Assembly: GCA_022578965.1 (NCBI GenBank)
Contig: MU400512.1
Coordinates: forward strand, 496,001 to 560,000
Origin: Xylaria sp. FL1777
Taxonomy: Eukaryota > Ascomycota > Sordariomycetes > Xylariales > Xylariaceae
Direction of reading: 5' to 3'
DNA: 64,000 bases
In this document: one piece after another, positions 46,205-58,620 of the stretch
Layout: the number at the start of each line of letters is the position of its first letter
Numbering within the stretch: position 1 is the stretch's first letter
Notes under the pieces: model-generated
Databases searched by the model: none
Told to the model about the DNA's origin: nothing
What the model saw: only the letters and a program-made list of their open reading frames with translations
Position numbers and translations under genes: made by a program

Positions 46205-48113
46205 TCATAAGACATAGACGAACTCGTCATTCTCACGATCAGTCATGTCAGCAAAGGCGTTCTGGCCGATGCGACTTGGCTGGCTGGCGGCGCCCCGCTC
46301 AGCTGCACTGCTCTGTGCAGTATCTAAGCCGTCAGAGGACTCCTCCGCGGCAAGATCTTGGTACGTATCCGACATGCTCGTATCCACGATCTTGGCGGGC
46401 TTGCCGTTCTGCACGCGCCGGCGCTCTTGCATCTTGTTGAGGAAGGCTAAATTAACAGCTTGCAAGACCGAGCACGCGGCCGTCGCAACAAAAAAGCCTA
46501 GAAGTACACGTAGACCGGGAAAGTAGTTCGGCGCGTCCTTGGAGTTGAAGACTATGGGGCCGATTATATTGCCCGTGGATGCTGCCGCGTTATATACAGC
46601 TAAGAAGAGGTGTTAGCACCAGGAGAGCGGGAAAGTGACAGTCTTTTCACTTACACATGATCACTGACTTCTTCGTCGCGCCGGCTGTGTTTGCTACAAC
46701 CCACGCTACTACCACGGGGACATGTCCGAACAAAAATGCGAGGAGGTAGTAGCCAACGAGTAACGGGGCGTTGTGGCCTGGTGATCGCGGGATGGTGTAT
46801 AACACAGCTAAGCCAGCGATCACGGGTAGTACGAAAAGCACCATGACAGCGGACTTTATGCGGAATCGCTGAGCCATCCACGATGCGAGCAGGATTATAA
46901 CCCACTGCACAAAGCCGAAGGGAATATTAAGTAAAGAGGTCAAGTACCTAATAGTTGCGGTTAGTAATTGCTATTCTGAGCGTGAGGTTATACTTGCTTA
47001 TCGAATCCAAGGCCATTAAGGATAAGGGGCCCGAAGGTATTCGTCACGGATGAACCCGCGTTGACGAACAAAGAGAGAGCAACCCAGAGGTAGGTCTTCG
47101 GCTCAAGGAACATCTCGAGGACCTGCCTCCATTTGAACTCTCGATTGCCCGTACCGGTCTGGTTGGCACGCAACCTCTCCATGGCCTTGGGCTTGTCTTC
47201 TTCAGATAGAAATCGCGCCGAAGGGATGTCATTGTCTAATTTCCAGTATATGAAAGGTGCCGTAGCAATAGTTACGAGGCCGACGAAGAGGAAGATACTA
47301 TGCAAAAGCGAGATTAGAACTCCTGACCTTTTTTCATAGTGTTGGAGGCCATCGCCGCACTGGAACCCACATCTGCCAAGATTCTAGAAGAGGGGACTGG
47401 ATATGTCCCAGCCCATACGACAAAGCCGACGCCACAATCGTAGCAATGCCGTTCGTGCCATACCACGCCGCGACGCGCAAGGGCTGCTCGGCCCGACGAT
47501 ACCACTGGCTCGTGATGATCGAGAAGAGCGGGAGACAACCCCCTTCAAACAAGCCCAGGAAGAACCGCGCCGCGAGGAGAGACGAGAAATTGTGACACGC
47601 GGCGAGCGCAGCGGAGGCAATACCCCAGCCGAGGAGCAGAGACGGCACCAGGATGCGGTGAGGCACTCTCACGATGAGCACGCTCGAGAACGGCTGCCAG
47701 GCCAGCTGCGCGATGGCGGCGATGGAGCCGACGAGCGAGTATTGGCTCCCCGTCAGCCCGGTGGACTGCTGCAGCCCGAACGTCGCCGCGTAGCCCAGCA
47801 CCGTCTTGTCCAGGATCTGGAGGAAGTACACCCACACCAGGATACTCAGGATGACCTTGTCTGTTTTCCGCAGGATGCGGCGGTTCTGTCTCGCGCGGTT
47901 AGTGGATGTGTAGACAGTATATAGATAGAATAAGAAGATGGGAGGGGGTAGAAGCACATCTTCTTCTGTGAGGACCACCCGGTCGCTACCTATAAGCTGC
48001 ATTGCTCTGTCGCCGTGGCTCGCGGCCTCGGGTATAACTTTCTGGTCGCCTGTCGGGTCGGCGACATCTTCGTCCTGGTGAAAGCTGCCGTCTATGTCCT
48101 TGGTAGTGCCCAT
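46205..48113 (-). CDS. Major facilitator transporter, Dal5 (allantoate permease) family
   Basis: Five exons: 48113-47958, 47885-47371, 47297-46998, 46947-46655 and 46599-46205. They give 552 residues and all phases agree. The polar N-terminal tail is followed by the family opening NRRILRKTDKVILSILVWVY and TM1 with LQILDKTVLGYAATFGL. A TM4-5 segment FFLGLFEGGCLPLF precedes the QWYRRAEQPLR loop, typical of the anion:cation symporter subfamily. The second half has NGLGFDKY, LLNIPFG, the SVIMSVYNAAAS motif and GNIIGP. Twelve membrane helices are expected at the plasma membrane. Substrates of relatives include allantoate, nicotinate, pantothenate and biotin, and the one used here is unknown. Intron 3 has a GCAAGT donor; GC-AG splicing restores FDKYLTSLLN and no GT option does. 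Intron 1 (72 nt) is open and in frame, so its retention would add 24 residues. Confidence 0.92.
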
Positions 48114-50648
48114 CGTATTTTTCCCGTGCTACTTTTGGACCTGTGCTACCTTCCTTCCTTTGTCTCGTCCTTATGTCGGTCGTCCACCCTCTTTGGAGCG
48201 GATATGCTGGTTTAAGTACCGGCAGATCACCTACATTGGCCATAAGAAATCCCCACACTGGCCACGCGTCCCCATATGTTAAAGGGATACGGGCAGGTTA
48301 CTTACTTTGAAAGTGACTACTTTATAGCTTTTGATATTTATAAGCTTTATAGCTAGACTAACTGCCATAGCCGTTTCAACATGGAGGTAATAATTACATG
48401 TTGAAACTGTGAGATTTTCTATGGAAATCTATGAATCTAACAACGTATACAGTTATATATACGGTAATTACTTTGGAGATATATAGTAGGACCTCAATAC
48501 ATAGAAGGGTCACTTTTAGAGCTAGTACCAAGATGGAATTGGAGGTGCTGAACTTAGTCATCTTACATACGGAGTACTATACTCTCAGGTTAGATTCTTT
48601 CCTCCTACAAGCTTTAGTCTTGCACCTAATTTTGAGAATTTCCTACATGTGACAATACTAGTTGTTAATTTGCCTCGTATTTCATCCCATAGCATACCGA
48701 ATTACCTGTCACCATGAGTCACACGTAGCCGTGTCTAATTAGTGTGAACGTGCCCCCATTCAAGGTCGATCTCTCCATTTAGGGATTTTTCATGGCCAAT
48801 GTAGGTAAGCTAGATAAGTTCGTTCTCCGCGTTTTCGTAAGCGTTCCCCGGTTTCACTCCACAGTTTCCCCCCTTGAGAACCCCCCACGTATCCCCAAAT
48901 TCTCCCCACGCATACCCAGATTCAGGATAGATTCTTGTCTACACGACGAGCCCCCTGTTCGAGGAACCACGTGCACAGCAGCTCTACACACTATGTATAT
49001 CTCGTAGCGTGTGCGCCTATGGTTAGTAAGCCTATCTAGTAGCCATCCTAAGTAGACTACACGTAATAGACACACTAGGTAGAAATCTAGGTAAAACTAA
49101 CTACTGCTAGGTCAGGTGGTCTGCGACTTACTGAACCTCGGGGTATTAGATTAGACGAAACCGAGAGAACCCGGCCCTGGAAATATGGTGGATCCGTTGC
49201 GCGTGAGCATCTGGAGATCGATACCTTCTGGCAGAACCCTAGGTGGGGGTTAAGTAGATGTTTACTTTCTGCTAAGAAGCCGGGACTAGCTCTCTTCTAT
49301 ACTAAAACGCCTCCTTTATTCTAATAGGTGCGATACCCACGTCTAGATTTCTGCCAAGTAATAACCTCCTACTGTAGTTCGGTAAAGACGTTAGAGACTT
49401 AGATTATTATTGAACTATTCTATAGAACTTGGCTATTAAAGACTAGAGCTCTAGCCCTCGGTAAGAATAAGATACCAACCATATCATTGATGTCATGCCC
49501 ATGGCTTCATAGTGTAATTGAATAGATCATATTTAACTTATAAATAATCGTAACTTTAAGATGTATATGATCTACATGAACGATCATCGCTTTCTACTAT
49601 TCATTTGGGTATTCTTTTTTATGCATCATGCATGGTACTTTCTTTGTATGAACTATGGCTGGGCTGGAGGAGGACGTCTCCCTATAGATCGGGTGGGCCT
49701 AAAATTGCTGTGAAATTTACCTACTCAAATGGTTGGATCCCAGCATCGTTCTCGGGGTAAGTGGCTTGTGCGGGGAATAGATATGCCTCGGTCTTTAGTT
49801 TCAGGGCTACTCGATAAACAGTCGATGTCTCTGTTTAGACATTAAGCCATTGTTTTATACCTATCCAAACCCCCTCACTAAATTCCGAAGCCCAGCAATT
49901 TATATCTATAGACTTACAGTGCCCCGTCTTATTTTCAGAGGCCCCCTAGGATACCCAACGCCTTTGTTATCTTATGTAAGGTGCTTGCTCTAAAGCTATA
50001 CAGTGACTTCGAATCAAGGGTGGCTTGAGACTAATTACATCACTGCGCAGATGATCTTGCATGCTGTGTCACTAACAGGGGTCCTAGAGAACATTCTTTT
50101 TTTCCCTACGTCTCTTACATTAGTAGAAAGATCTTCAGTTGTTAACATTGATAGAGAGTACTGTTTGACACTTGCAGCTATATGGTAGTTACAGATCTTC
50201 TAGAGTCTCTACTAAGCTTGAAATTATTCAAATATTAAGTTGTGACACAGTTTATAAAACAAATGCCTAGTTGTTCAAAATACACGATAGAATTTAATGC
50301 ATAGCTGGTATATTATGAATCCCTTGAACAAGAATCCAACATTCCATTGTTCGGGGAGCTCCACTAACAAAGAGAAAAACACCTACTTTGTTCTGGATCG
50401 CTGTACACCCACAGACCTATAGTATTATATAAGCAACCTATTTTGATGTCAACTAGGTTTTCATCTCATACCTACCCTTAAAAGCACTTCTGACTCGCCG
50501 TCCCTAATAGTCGAGGTTCCTTCTTACTACGTGACTAACATATTCCCCTAGTGTCGACAAAATATATACTCCGGTATGCTCCTGCATATAAGAATGTCTC
50601 AAGGTTTGGATGAAGCTGTAGCTTCAAGCTATTTGAGCGGATCTTTCT
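48114..50648. other. 2.5-kb AT-rich intergenic region
   Basis: Upstream of the transporter gene and downstream of the SprT-like gene. It contains a perfect 11-bp inverted repeat at 48373-48407. The tracts from 49140 to 49450 and 49480 to 50560 are AT-rich with dense stops in all frames and resemble decayed non-coding DNA. No gene is seen. Confidence 0.55.
48373..48407. repeat. Perfect inverted repeat (hairpin)
   Basis: Arms GTTTCAACATG (48373-48383) and CATGTTGAAAC (48397-48407) are exact reverse complements around a 13-base AT-rich loop. Outside them lie CCATAG (48365-48370) and CTATGG (about 48419-48424), also complementary, so a longer interrupted stem is possible. The repeat is about 260 bases upstream of the transporter start codon. 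It could be an operator-like palindrome or a relic of a small inverted-repeat element. Confidence 0.75.
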
Positions 50649-51635
50649 TTATGTTGTCGCCCCATTCCCCGAGCGTTTAACTAGGCCCCAGAAGTTTCTT
50701 ACGATCATGAAGACCAAAGTAGCTAGCAAAACTAAAGAAAACCAGTTAAACACTTCATATGAGGTTTCCGGAAAAGGGACCTTCGTCGTTACGAAGTCTT
50801 CATAGCCATCATACCTTAACCGTAATAAGGCCCGCTTGAACTCTTCCTTACGCCTCGGTCTCCAAGACCAGGAACGGAATAGGCTTGTTGGCTCTTGCGG
50901 GTGAAGGTCAGTGACGTCCCATGCGCGCCGTAGCCAGGGTAATTTCTGGACCTGACGATAATAGAAGTCCTCCCAATTCAGAGGATAGGTGACGAAAAGG
51001 GGGCTTTCTAGTCCTGCCAGACTCGGGTCCCAGGTACGCATGTGAGTATACATAGTTTCGAAGATTGTCAGCCAAATTACTCCATGGCCATCGTCCAGCT
51101 CTCCCATAATGAGCGCGGCGTTGTTATTTATAGGACACCAGTTGAAGAAGAGACCACACCAAGCGTGAACCATCTCATGGACTAAAGTAGTCAGTACCTC
51201 AACCTTAGACCTGCGCTTACCCGAAGTATGGGCCCTGATGAAGATGGTAAGATGACTGGGGAAATGGGGAATAGGAAAAGTCCAGAAACCCCCGAGATTT
51301 GACAAGGGGTGGTCATAAACCCGCAATGAGACCAGTCGCGTTTCGCCCTGTGTAAGACCCCCCCGAAAGAAATACTGGTCGACGGTGACCAACATGTTTT
51401 CTAGGAAATCAACAATTTGTCTAAACGACATATTGTCCCAGTCTGCTGCATGAAAATCGGCTAGGAAGCCAAATAGAATGGCAGTCTGTCTAAAGGGTGG
51501 AGCACGTACGTTTGTGACATCCAAGATTGCCTGAAGCAAGACTTCCGCATCGTATGATAGCGGGGTGGGGATGAAGGGAATGCCGATGTCTTCTGGTATT
51601 TGGCGATGGTGCTGAGAGCAGTCGTGTTGGGACAT
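50649..51635 (-). CDS. SprT-like zinc metalloprotease-type protein with a C-terminal membrane anchor
   Basis: A single-exon gene of 328 residues. The central region has the metalloprotease motif HEMVH (His153, Glu154, His157), within LTTLVHEMVHAW. A GHG (His184) follows 27 residues later as the likely third zinc ligand. This spacing and the preceding basic KRRSKVEVL segment match SprT-like domains. The C-terminal end has a strongly hydrophobic helix (about residues 297-316, WFSLVLLATLVFMIVRN) followed by a short basic tail, a tail-anchor layout. There is no N-terminal signal peptide and no zinc ribbon after the protease domain, unlike Spartan-type DNA-protein crosslink proteases. Substrate and compartment are unknown; ER or mitochondrial outer membrane anchoring with a cytosolic protease domain is the simplest inference. 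The ATG at 51635 gives the longest ATG-initiated frame. Confidence 0.78.
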   Translation of the reverse strand: MSQHDCSQHHRQIPEDIGIPFIPTPLSYDAEVLLQAILDVTNVRAPPFRQTAILFGFLADFHAADWDNMSFRQIVDFLENMLVTVDQYFFRGGLTQGETRLVSLRVYDHPLSNLGGFWTFPIPHFPSHLTIFIRAHTSGKRRSKVEVLTTLVHEMVHAWCGLFFNWCPINNNAALIMGELDDGHGVIWLTIFETMYTHMRTWDPSLAGLESPLFVTYPLNWEDFYYRQVQKLPWLRRAWDVTDLHPQEPTSLFRSWSWRPRRKEEFKRALLRLRYDGYEDFVTTKVPFPETSYEVFNWFSLVLLATLVFMIVRNFWGLVKRSGNGATT

Positions 51636-52171
51636 TTCAATTGTGAATGATTTCGACGGATTGCTGTCATCGGTCGTTTGTAGATTGGCGTACCGATAGC
51701 TCTACATTTATACTCGTGGGCTTGGTTTCCTTATTAGGCAAACACTAGATACAAAATTGTTGTTATGTCCTCAGGCATTAGATGTTACGTTATACACACC
51801 AGGTTTAATAAACAAGTGCTTTGTTCTGCGCACAGCTGCGGTGGTGTACACGTCTGCATAGATGAGGTGCGGTTCCTATCCGATCGTAACTTTATTTTTA
51901 ATAATAGGGCAATTATATTTTCTATAAGCAACTTGGCCCAGATAGTTGTTTAACGTTAATCGGAAGCGAACACGCCTGTTTCTATTTTCGTTCACATTTA
52001 GCTGATCAGCTAATTGCCGCAATCTTACAATGTGGTCCTCATGATTTTCCTTACCATACGCTTGTCGCTTCCGTACTGCGGATCGACACAAGTCATGATC
52101 ATTATTCGTGGTTACTCCGTCTGACTAAAACGACCACATTCATATTTTACCTTCAAGTGAGCACCGAGAAT
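51636..52171. other. Intergenic between SprT-like and APC1 genes
   Basis: A 536-base gap between two minus-strand genes, holding the SprT-like promoter and the APC1 3' UTR. AT-rich, no gene. Confidence 0.65.
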
Positions 52172-55100
52172 CTACTCCTTCCCCGCAAGCCAAACACCTC
52201 CCTTTAGACCCTCAATGATACTTTCCCTCAGCCAGCCATCACCTGACCAGCCGCTGCGGCTAGAAGGCCCCTCTGCATTTCTCTCGCGATTCTGCTGCTC
52301 TTGTGCCCTTTCAGTCCTCCACTCAACCCATTCAAATAGGCCTCTTAACCCCAACATATCTTCCCGATTAGGATTGTTAACGTTCTCTTCAAGAACGAGC
52401 CGAGCGTCAACGACGGTTCCTGCGGCATCACCAACGTCGGGTCCCCCAACACTACGATCGAGCACCAAGCCGCGCTCGGCGTGTGTTAACTTCTGGAGGG
52501 TTGGTACATGATCAAACAACCAGTCAAGTGGCGGGGCGGCATTCTCGGTAGGGCCAGTACTCGGGCCGCCGTCTTCCCGACCGAGGGCAATAATTGTCGC
52601 GGCAAACGGGCTGTCGCTAACAGGCCGTCGACGTAGATAGAGGGTTTGCGTGCGATTGAACGATTCTATATATTCTGGATGGGCGCTGAAATCCAACTCT
52701 ATGTTCCAGAACTCGGACGATGTTGTCCGTATACTCAATACCTCGCTAAGCGGAGGAAGGAGGCACGGGGTTGTGCGAACCTCGTTTTCTGCCGGGCTAG
52801 ACGAACTCTTCAAATGGATCGCTATTGGTACGCTGACGGGTGTGTTTGTTGCTACGTCCTTGGTAACTAAGCACCGTGGATCAGTAGCCAAAACCCAGAA
52901 GTGGCGGAATGCCTGAAGATGACTCTTGTTATCCTGTACACTATCCGGAAAGACTGGATAAAAGGCTACCAGAAGCGAAGCAATCGCCAAGTTTGACGTA
53001 TTCAAAGTTTGTGTCCCACAGCCAAGTGACAGAACGCCGATTGACATGTGAGCTGCCATATGTGAGCCATACGTGGTGTCAGGATCATTTCGTCCATGTA
53101 GAGACCTCAGAACGCGGAGCACTTTTAAATCGCATGTACCCGCCATAACAGTTGCACAAGATAGGGCCACGACATCGAGACACATACGAGCTGCGACTTG
53201 GACACACCTATAGTCAAAGGTAGCATTGGGTTGTGGGTCTCTGCATTGTCCGTAAAACCGATGGAAATACGAAAGTAATAGGTCCCTAACGACGAGATTA
53301 CTGGAGCCAGCATAGCGTAATGCTAATGAAAAGCAGAGCCCCGCTAGGATAGTGAGAAAAGGGAGATGCGTTGAGTTCAGTGGTCCGCGGGATTCATGGT
53401 CAAATGACTGAGCTGTTGGTGACTGTACTCTGCAATGATACCGGCGAGGGAGATTCTTGCGAATCCACTCATGATTTGGCTCCATCTCCGACCACAGTAT
53501 CAGATGTTTGGCAACAGTTCGCAACAAGAGTATATCGGGCCGGATATAATCGAACTGTAAGGTTGCATCTGGCACATCAATCTTTCGGGCCACTATATGG
53601 TCTTCTGACTTCATATAGATGAGAGCAATAGCAACAACGGCTGCAGCGCTAGATCTATCGAGGATGTGAACTTGCTCTACTTTCTTTGTTGCTGAAGCTA
53701 AAGTGAGTAATTTCTCCGTAATGCGCATATCGTGGAGACCTTTCAAGTCAGCCCCCTTACCCAAATTGATAAATCCAAGAGCGAAGCCGGCTGCTAACCG
53801 ATAGCACTCGGTGCGCAAGGGCTCTTCATCGTCCTCTGTTTCAACATGCTCAATTTCTGACATCATGATCTCGCTCATGCGGCGATGTTGACTGTTGCAG
53901 TAGAGTAAACCAATACCCATGATGCCCGTTGTCTGTGTGAGGGGTGAGAGGTTGAGCTCAGCAGCACCTCTCGGTAGCATCCGGGTAACATGTACTGATA
54001 GTAAACGAGTGATGAGCGAGTCCATTGTACCAATATAGGATGCTGCGAGACCCAAGAGCAACCCGATAGAAGTCATAGTGTGTTTCGGCGTCAAATATTT
54101 GAAGGCAACCCATTTGGCAACATCTTTAAGATGCCCATTGAGACCCAATGCTAATAAAAACCCAGCATGTCGGTTGTTAAGATCGTTGCCTGGTTTGTTG
54201 TAGAGTATCCATGATGTGTCAATCCCTTTAGCGTCCCGGGAGATCGACAAGCCAGCGGCAACGCCGGAATGAAAGAAAGCCCAGGCAATCTTCTCCTCTG
54301 TGAATAGCGACTTGTCAACACCTACAGTTACATTCTGAGGCTTGACGGTACAGTTCAAGACGAAACCATGCATCTGGAATTTCTGAGTCAGTAGTGGAAA
54401 TCGGAGGCCATAGTTCATGAGTCCACGTCCGGTTGGGATGGATAGAGTATTGGTAGCAAATCTCGTGACAATTTCCTTTTGCTGCTCGAGATAGAATGGT
54501 TCACTCCATTCTGGGAGCGGGTCCAGTCGCACAGAACGGGGCTTCGTTGTGTTGAGCATTATCTTAGTCTCATCTAGACGGCGATCATCTTTGAAGATGG
54601 CCCGAATAACTGCTTGCTTATCACTTTCAGCAACATCATCTGTTGGTGCATCATTAAACTCCATGACGTTTTGACAAAGGGAGTTGAAGTCCCAGGAAGC
54701 GTTGTGGGTCGGAGTCTGGAGACAATATTAGTAACAGCAGAAGTGAATATATGAAAAAGCCTTACTAGTACATTGGCAGAATAGTTGCGATGACTGGTTA
54801 ACGGTAGAAGTATCGAGTCAACATCAGCTCTGTCGACCAACTCAAGCATTCCTGTAGACCACCCTGGTGGTGGATTCGGCTGACACTGGGCGATTGCATC
54901 TCGTAGGGGAACCAGTATGGCTTCTGGGAGTGACTCTAAAATAAGACTTGTGATTTTACTTTGATGTATTGCTTCAACAAAATAGGTAGGTGACTGTTTG
55001 TGTGATTCAAGCCTTCTGAATAAATCGTCAAACATCTTTATTCGAGGAAGATGAGTTGACACAAGGGTCGTACTGGTGCCGGGTATCGCCATACGTGGCT

Positions 55101-58062
55101 TGTCATCTCGAGACAGCCCTTTCTCAACCCACTCGAGGACGCTCCAGTATGCAGGTGCAGGAGGGAGTACGGCGAATGGAACGGTTTCCGTGTTACTTGG
55201 ATGATCTAACCAGTCAAATGGCATCTCAAGGTCATATAACTGTACCCATTCAGACCACCCCATCCACTTCGCTATTTGAAGCAAAACGGCCCGTAGGTCA
55301 ACAAGGCCAGGTGAGTTTGTTCTAGGGATCGTGATATTGAGCTTTTGTTCCTCGTGCAAAAGATGCAAGCCCATAAAGATTTCTTGGGCGTGATTAAACC
55401 GGGTATGTTCATCAACTGACGAGGCAGTTGGTAGATACTCATGAGGTTTACTAGTACCGTCCAAGCGATGTGAAGACATATATGCACAAGCAGCTTTCGT
55501 TTGTAATGCGAGAGAGTTTGTATCACCAGTATCAAGACTCGGCTTAAAAACTGCTTGCGGTGAATCTCCTTCTTCCATCATCCACTGCCATGCACTCGTC
55601 TCCATCCACGAGGGATGGGTCAATGAACCTGGAGTCTCGCTACTGCACATCGCATCCCAGTCGGAAAGATCAATCCGTGCTCCACTGCTAGATCTCAGGA
55701 AACTTCGCGACCTCTTGCGCGGTGGTTGATTAGGGGTATCGGGTTTCATCCGTACCCCTAAAGTGAGGTACATCATGAGGATCTGGATAACAAGGGCAGA
55801 CCATTCAGGATCAATAACTTCGGCATTCTGGTCACGAATCCACGCAAGGATGTCCCACCACCCGGCAAGGAGGCGGTCTGCGAATGGTGGCGGTAGCACA
55901 GAACGGATAACTCCAAGGATCTTACGAACATGAGGAGATACAGGTTCAAGTTGTATCCGTATTTGATGTAGCTGCTTTTGGCTTGATATGTCGACCAATC
56001 CACGCAGTTTCGGGTGTCGCATACCCGCAATTTCCTCCTTGACCGGTGTGATGGCTCTCTTGATGCCTACCTCTCTGCTAATTAGGCTACCACGATAGGC
56101 AAGGGTACGCATATTCACAAGCGACAACTTATTCGGTAGTACTATAGGAGTGAGATGGCTCCAAGGCGCCTGTAAACTTAGATTTCGTTGGCCATTATTA
56201 GCTTGTGATAGCATAAGAATCATAGATACGTTGCCGTCAACAATCTTGCAGGAGTCGACGACGTCGCGTGCCTTTTCGAGCCGCCCAAATGTGAAGACTG
56301 GTTTGCTAGGCTCATTTATGCCAGATGAGAGCGATTTGCGGAATTGCAAGTGCAATGTTAGGAGTTGGAGGCGCTTCTCCATTGGATCTTGCAATCCAAC
56401 CAAAACCTGTTGACGCACTAATCCGTCGACGGTAACTGGAGGTCCTGTGACACAGAAAACTTTGGATTGCTTGCGGGCAGGATCTTTTGAAAGGGAATAC
56501 CGCACATTGCTATTGTCAATGGGTGTGGTGTGAATTTTCGTAAATAGCATTTCCTGTGTTAGACCATCGAAATCATTATCATCAAGTCCCATGTTATGAA
56601 ATCCCTCAAAATCCCCTCCAGCTCGCAATTCCTCTAGCAATGTATCAACAGGTGCCTCTAAAGAATTCCCGAGTGTATGAGCGCCATGGGTATAATTCGT
56701 ATTTAAACCTGACCCGGCGAATAGACCGCTTGCACGATTCCGCTGGCTGCCATGTGATGTATCTCTTTTAGCATGGGGATGATTCGCTATCTGTGGTTGG
56801 TCGACAAAGCCTGTTCTATCGTGGGAGGCTGATAAATCGGCCCTCGCGAGCATTGAGCTTACACGGCGAGATGTTCGGCGTGTCACACCCGATTCTTTGT
56901 CAAGACCCAAAGATGACTCCAGCTTCTCCAAAGCCCTACCATTCTTCTCGAGTCTTTCGCTCTTCCTTGATCGCTTCCCCGGGAGCGGGGCACCAAAGCT
57001 CTCCTTGAAATTAGGCTGCAAGGGAGTAGTGGCACCACTAGGGAGGCCTGGTTGCATAGAACTACGGCGAGGCCCCGATTTCCTTCGCTTAGGTTTGCGG
57101 GAAGCAATAAATGTATCGCTATTCGCAAGGTAGGAGAGCCGCCAGATTGTATACATTGACGTATCTCTGTTTGCCGTCACAGCAATAATTATCTTATCGT
57201 CACGGCCTTGGGCAGGCCTGTCAGTCCGAATTTCTTCAACATGAAGGATCTCTTCGGCTCGGTCGAGAAACTGTGGTGACCTATCCGACTTTCTCCGGGT
57301 TTTGCCCTTGGTAGAGCGGTCTGGCTGAGTGACGATCAGGCCTAGGTCCAGCAAAGGGTCTGTCAAGGTAACGAGACGTGGCCATTGAGAGTCACTCCTG
57401 TCATCAGGTAGCTCCCACGGATTATCCGGTTGGGAGCTGAGCCTTAAGGGTAGAGTCTTTGGCTTGCCTAGTCCCTCAACGTTGAAGGTGGATTGCTGCG
57501 AGGCCCGAGCAGACACAGGGGAGAGCTGGTTGCAGAAGAAGGAATTTGGAGGGACCCGGGGGAACTTGAGACTAGCAGCAACAGACGTATCAGCTCGATA
57601 CTTGCGCTGGATCACTACACCCTGGGGAGCAGCACACGCAGATTCAACCTCGAAGGGCATGTGAACAACATGGCTTGCTCCATCTAGAAAGTAAATGTGA
57701 GCCTGGGTCTTAAGAAAAACAACTAAAGCCCTCGACAGAGTCTGACTGTTCCCGCGGTTGTTGGAGGCAGTCTTCGAGGGAAGGTTATGTTCAGATACCG
57801 GAAAGTAGGTCAGCAAGACTTGGGTTATGGGCTCTTTCTCGAGCTTGAAGCCAAAGCACTTGCGAAAAACGCAGCCCCTGGACCATATCACGGCATCCTT
57901 GGTCACTAGCAGCTCGTCCTCGACGCTTCCATCAGGGGTGTAATCAATAGTGATGTCCCACTCGTAGGACGACGGCAGAGGGTTCTCGGGCAAGAGCTGT
58001 TCCTGGATGGCATACTCAAGGGCCGTGGGTTGGTGCAGCCCAAGGGATGTCACCGAAGCCAT
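52172..58062 (-). CDS. APC1: Anaphase-promoting complex subunit 1 (bimE/APC1)
   Basis: Two exons, 58062-54766 and 54715-52172, giving 1946 residues. The 50-nt GTAAGG...CCAG intron joins in phase 0 (SANVL then TPTHNASW). The N-terminal half is the APC1 WD40-type region, with motifs such as SYEWDITIDYTPDGS and DAVIWSRGCVFRKCFG. Ser/Thr/Pro and basic-rich insertions lie around residues 250-480, where mitotic phosphorylation occurs in relatives. The C-terminal half holds the proteasome/cyclosome (PC) repeat helices with repeated small-residue motifs (HAGFLLALGLNGHL, IGLLLGLAASYIG, GIMGIGLLYCN). APC1 is the platform subunit of the ubiquitin ligase that drives anaphase and mitotic exit; bimE mutants of Aspergillus nidulans enter mitosis wrongly. 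Length fits fungal APC1 (about 1900-2100). The ATG chosen starts MASVTSLGLHQPTALE; the frame is open further upstream but only from a TTG. Confidence 0.95.
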
Positions 58063-58620
58063 CTTGGCGGAGTCGAAGCCATTGGTTTCTGCTCTACAAC
58101 TGAGTCCGGATGAGAAGGATCTGGATGTAGAGAGACTTGTGGCTAGCGAGTATGAAATATGATGTAACTGATCGCTAGGAGCAACAGTTTTCAATCGTGA
58201 TGGTGGGTAAAAGGTCGTTGTGAAGAGGCGCGTCTACGATACGTATCGATAAACCAGTGCTACAGAAGATGCTCGGGTCGCTGTTTACATATGTACTTAG
58301 GTACGACGTACGTACCTGCTTGCTGCTCCACACCGTATAAGTAGGTGTGCCCTCTATACAGTACGCAGATAGATCAAAACAGCTTTGAGCACTGTATTCC
58401 CCGTAATGCAATATCCCATTCTACTATGCATGTATCCACAGGGGAGCGGTCGGTACATCCTGCTCTGACGTAGGTAGCTCTCCTGATGATGGCCACTTGA
58501 TAGTATCTTCCAGATCGACTGTCTATCCCTGCACACACCAACCAGCCTCAAGCAATAAAGCGCGCCTTTATTGCTAAATTACTGCAGCATGCTGCTGGCC
58601 CGCACAGCCCACCACTCGTC
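58063..58620. promoter_or_regulatory. Divergent upstream region shared by APC1 and VPS41
   Basis: The APC1 (minus) and VPS41 (plus) start codons are 558 bases apart, so the two promoters share this stretch. It contains a TACGTA/GTACGT-rich tract at about 58290-58315. No extra gene is supported. Confidence 0.65.

Noticed and set aside
47403..47924. 173-codon plus-strand open frame
   Set aside because: Antisense to exon 2 of the transporter, with Arg/Gln/Glu-rich shadow composition and no domain.
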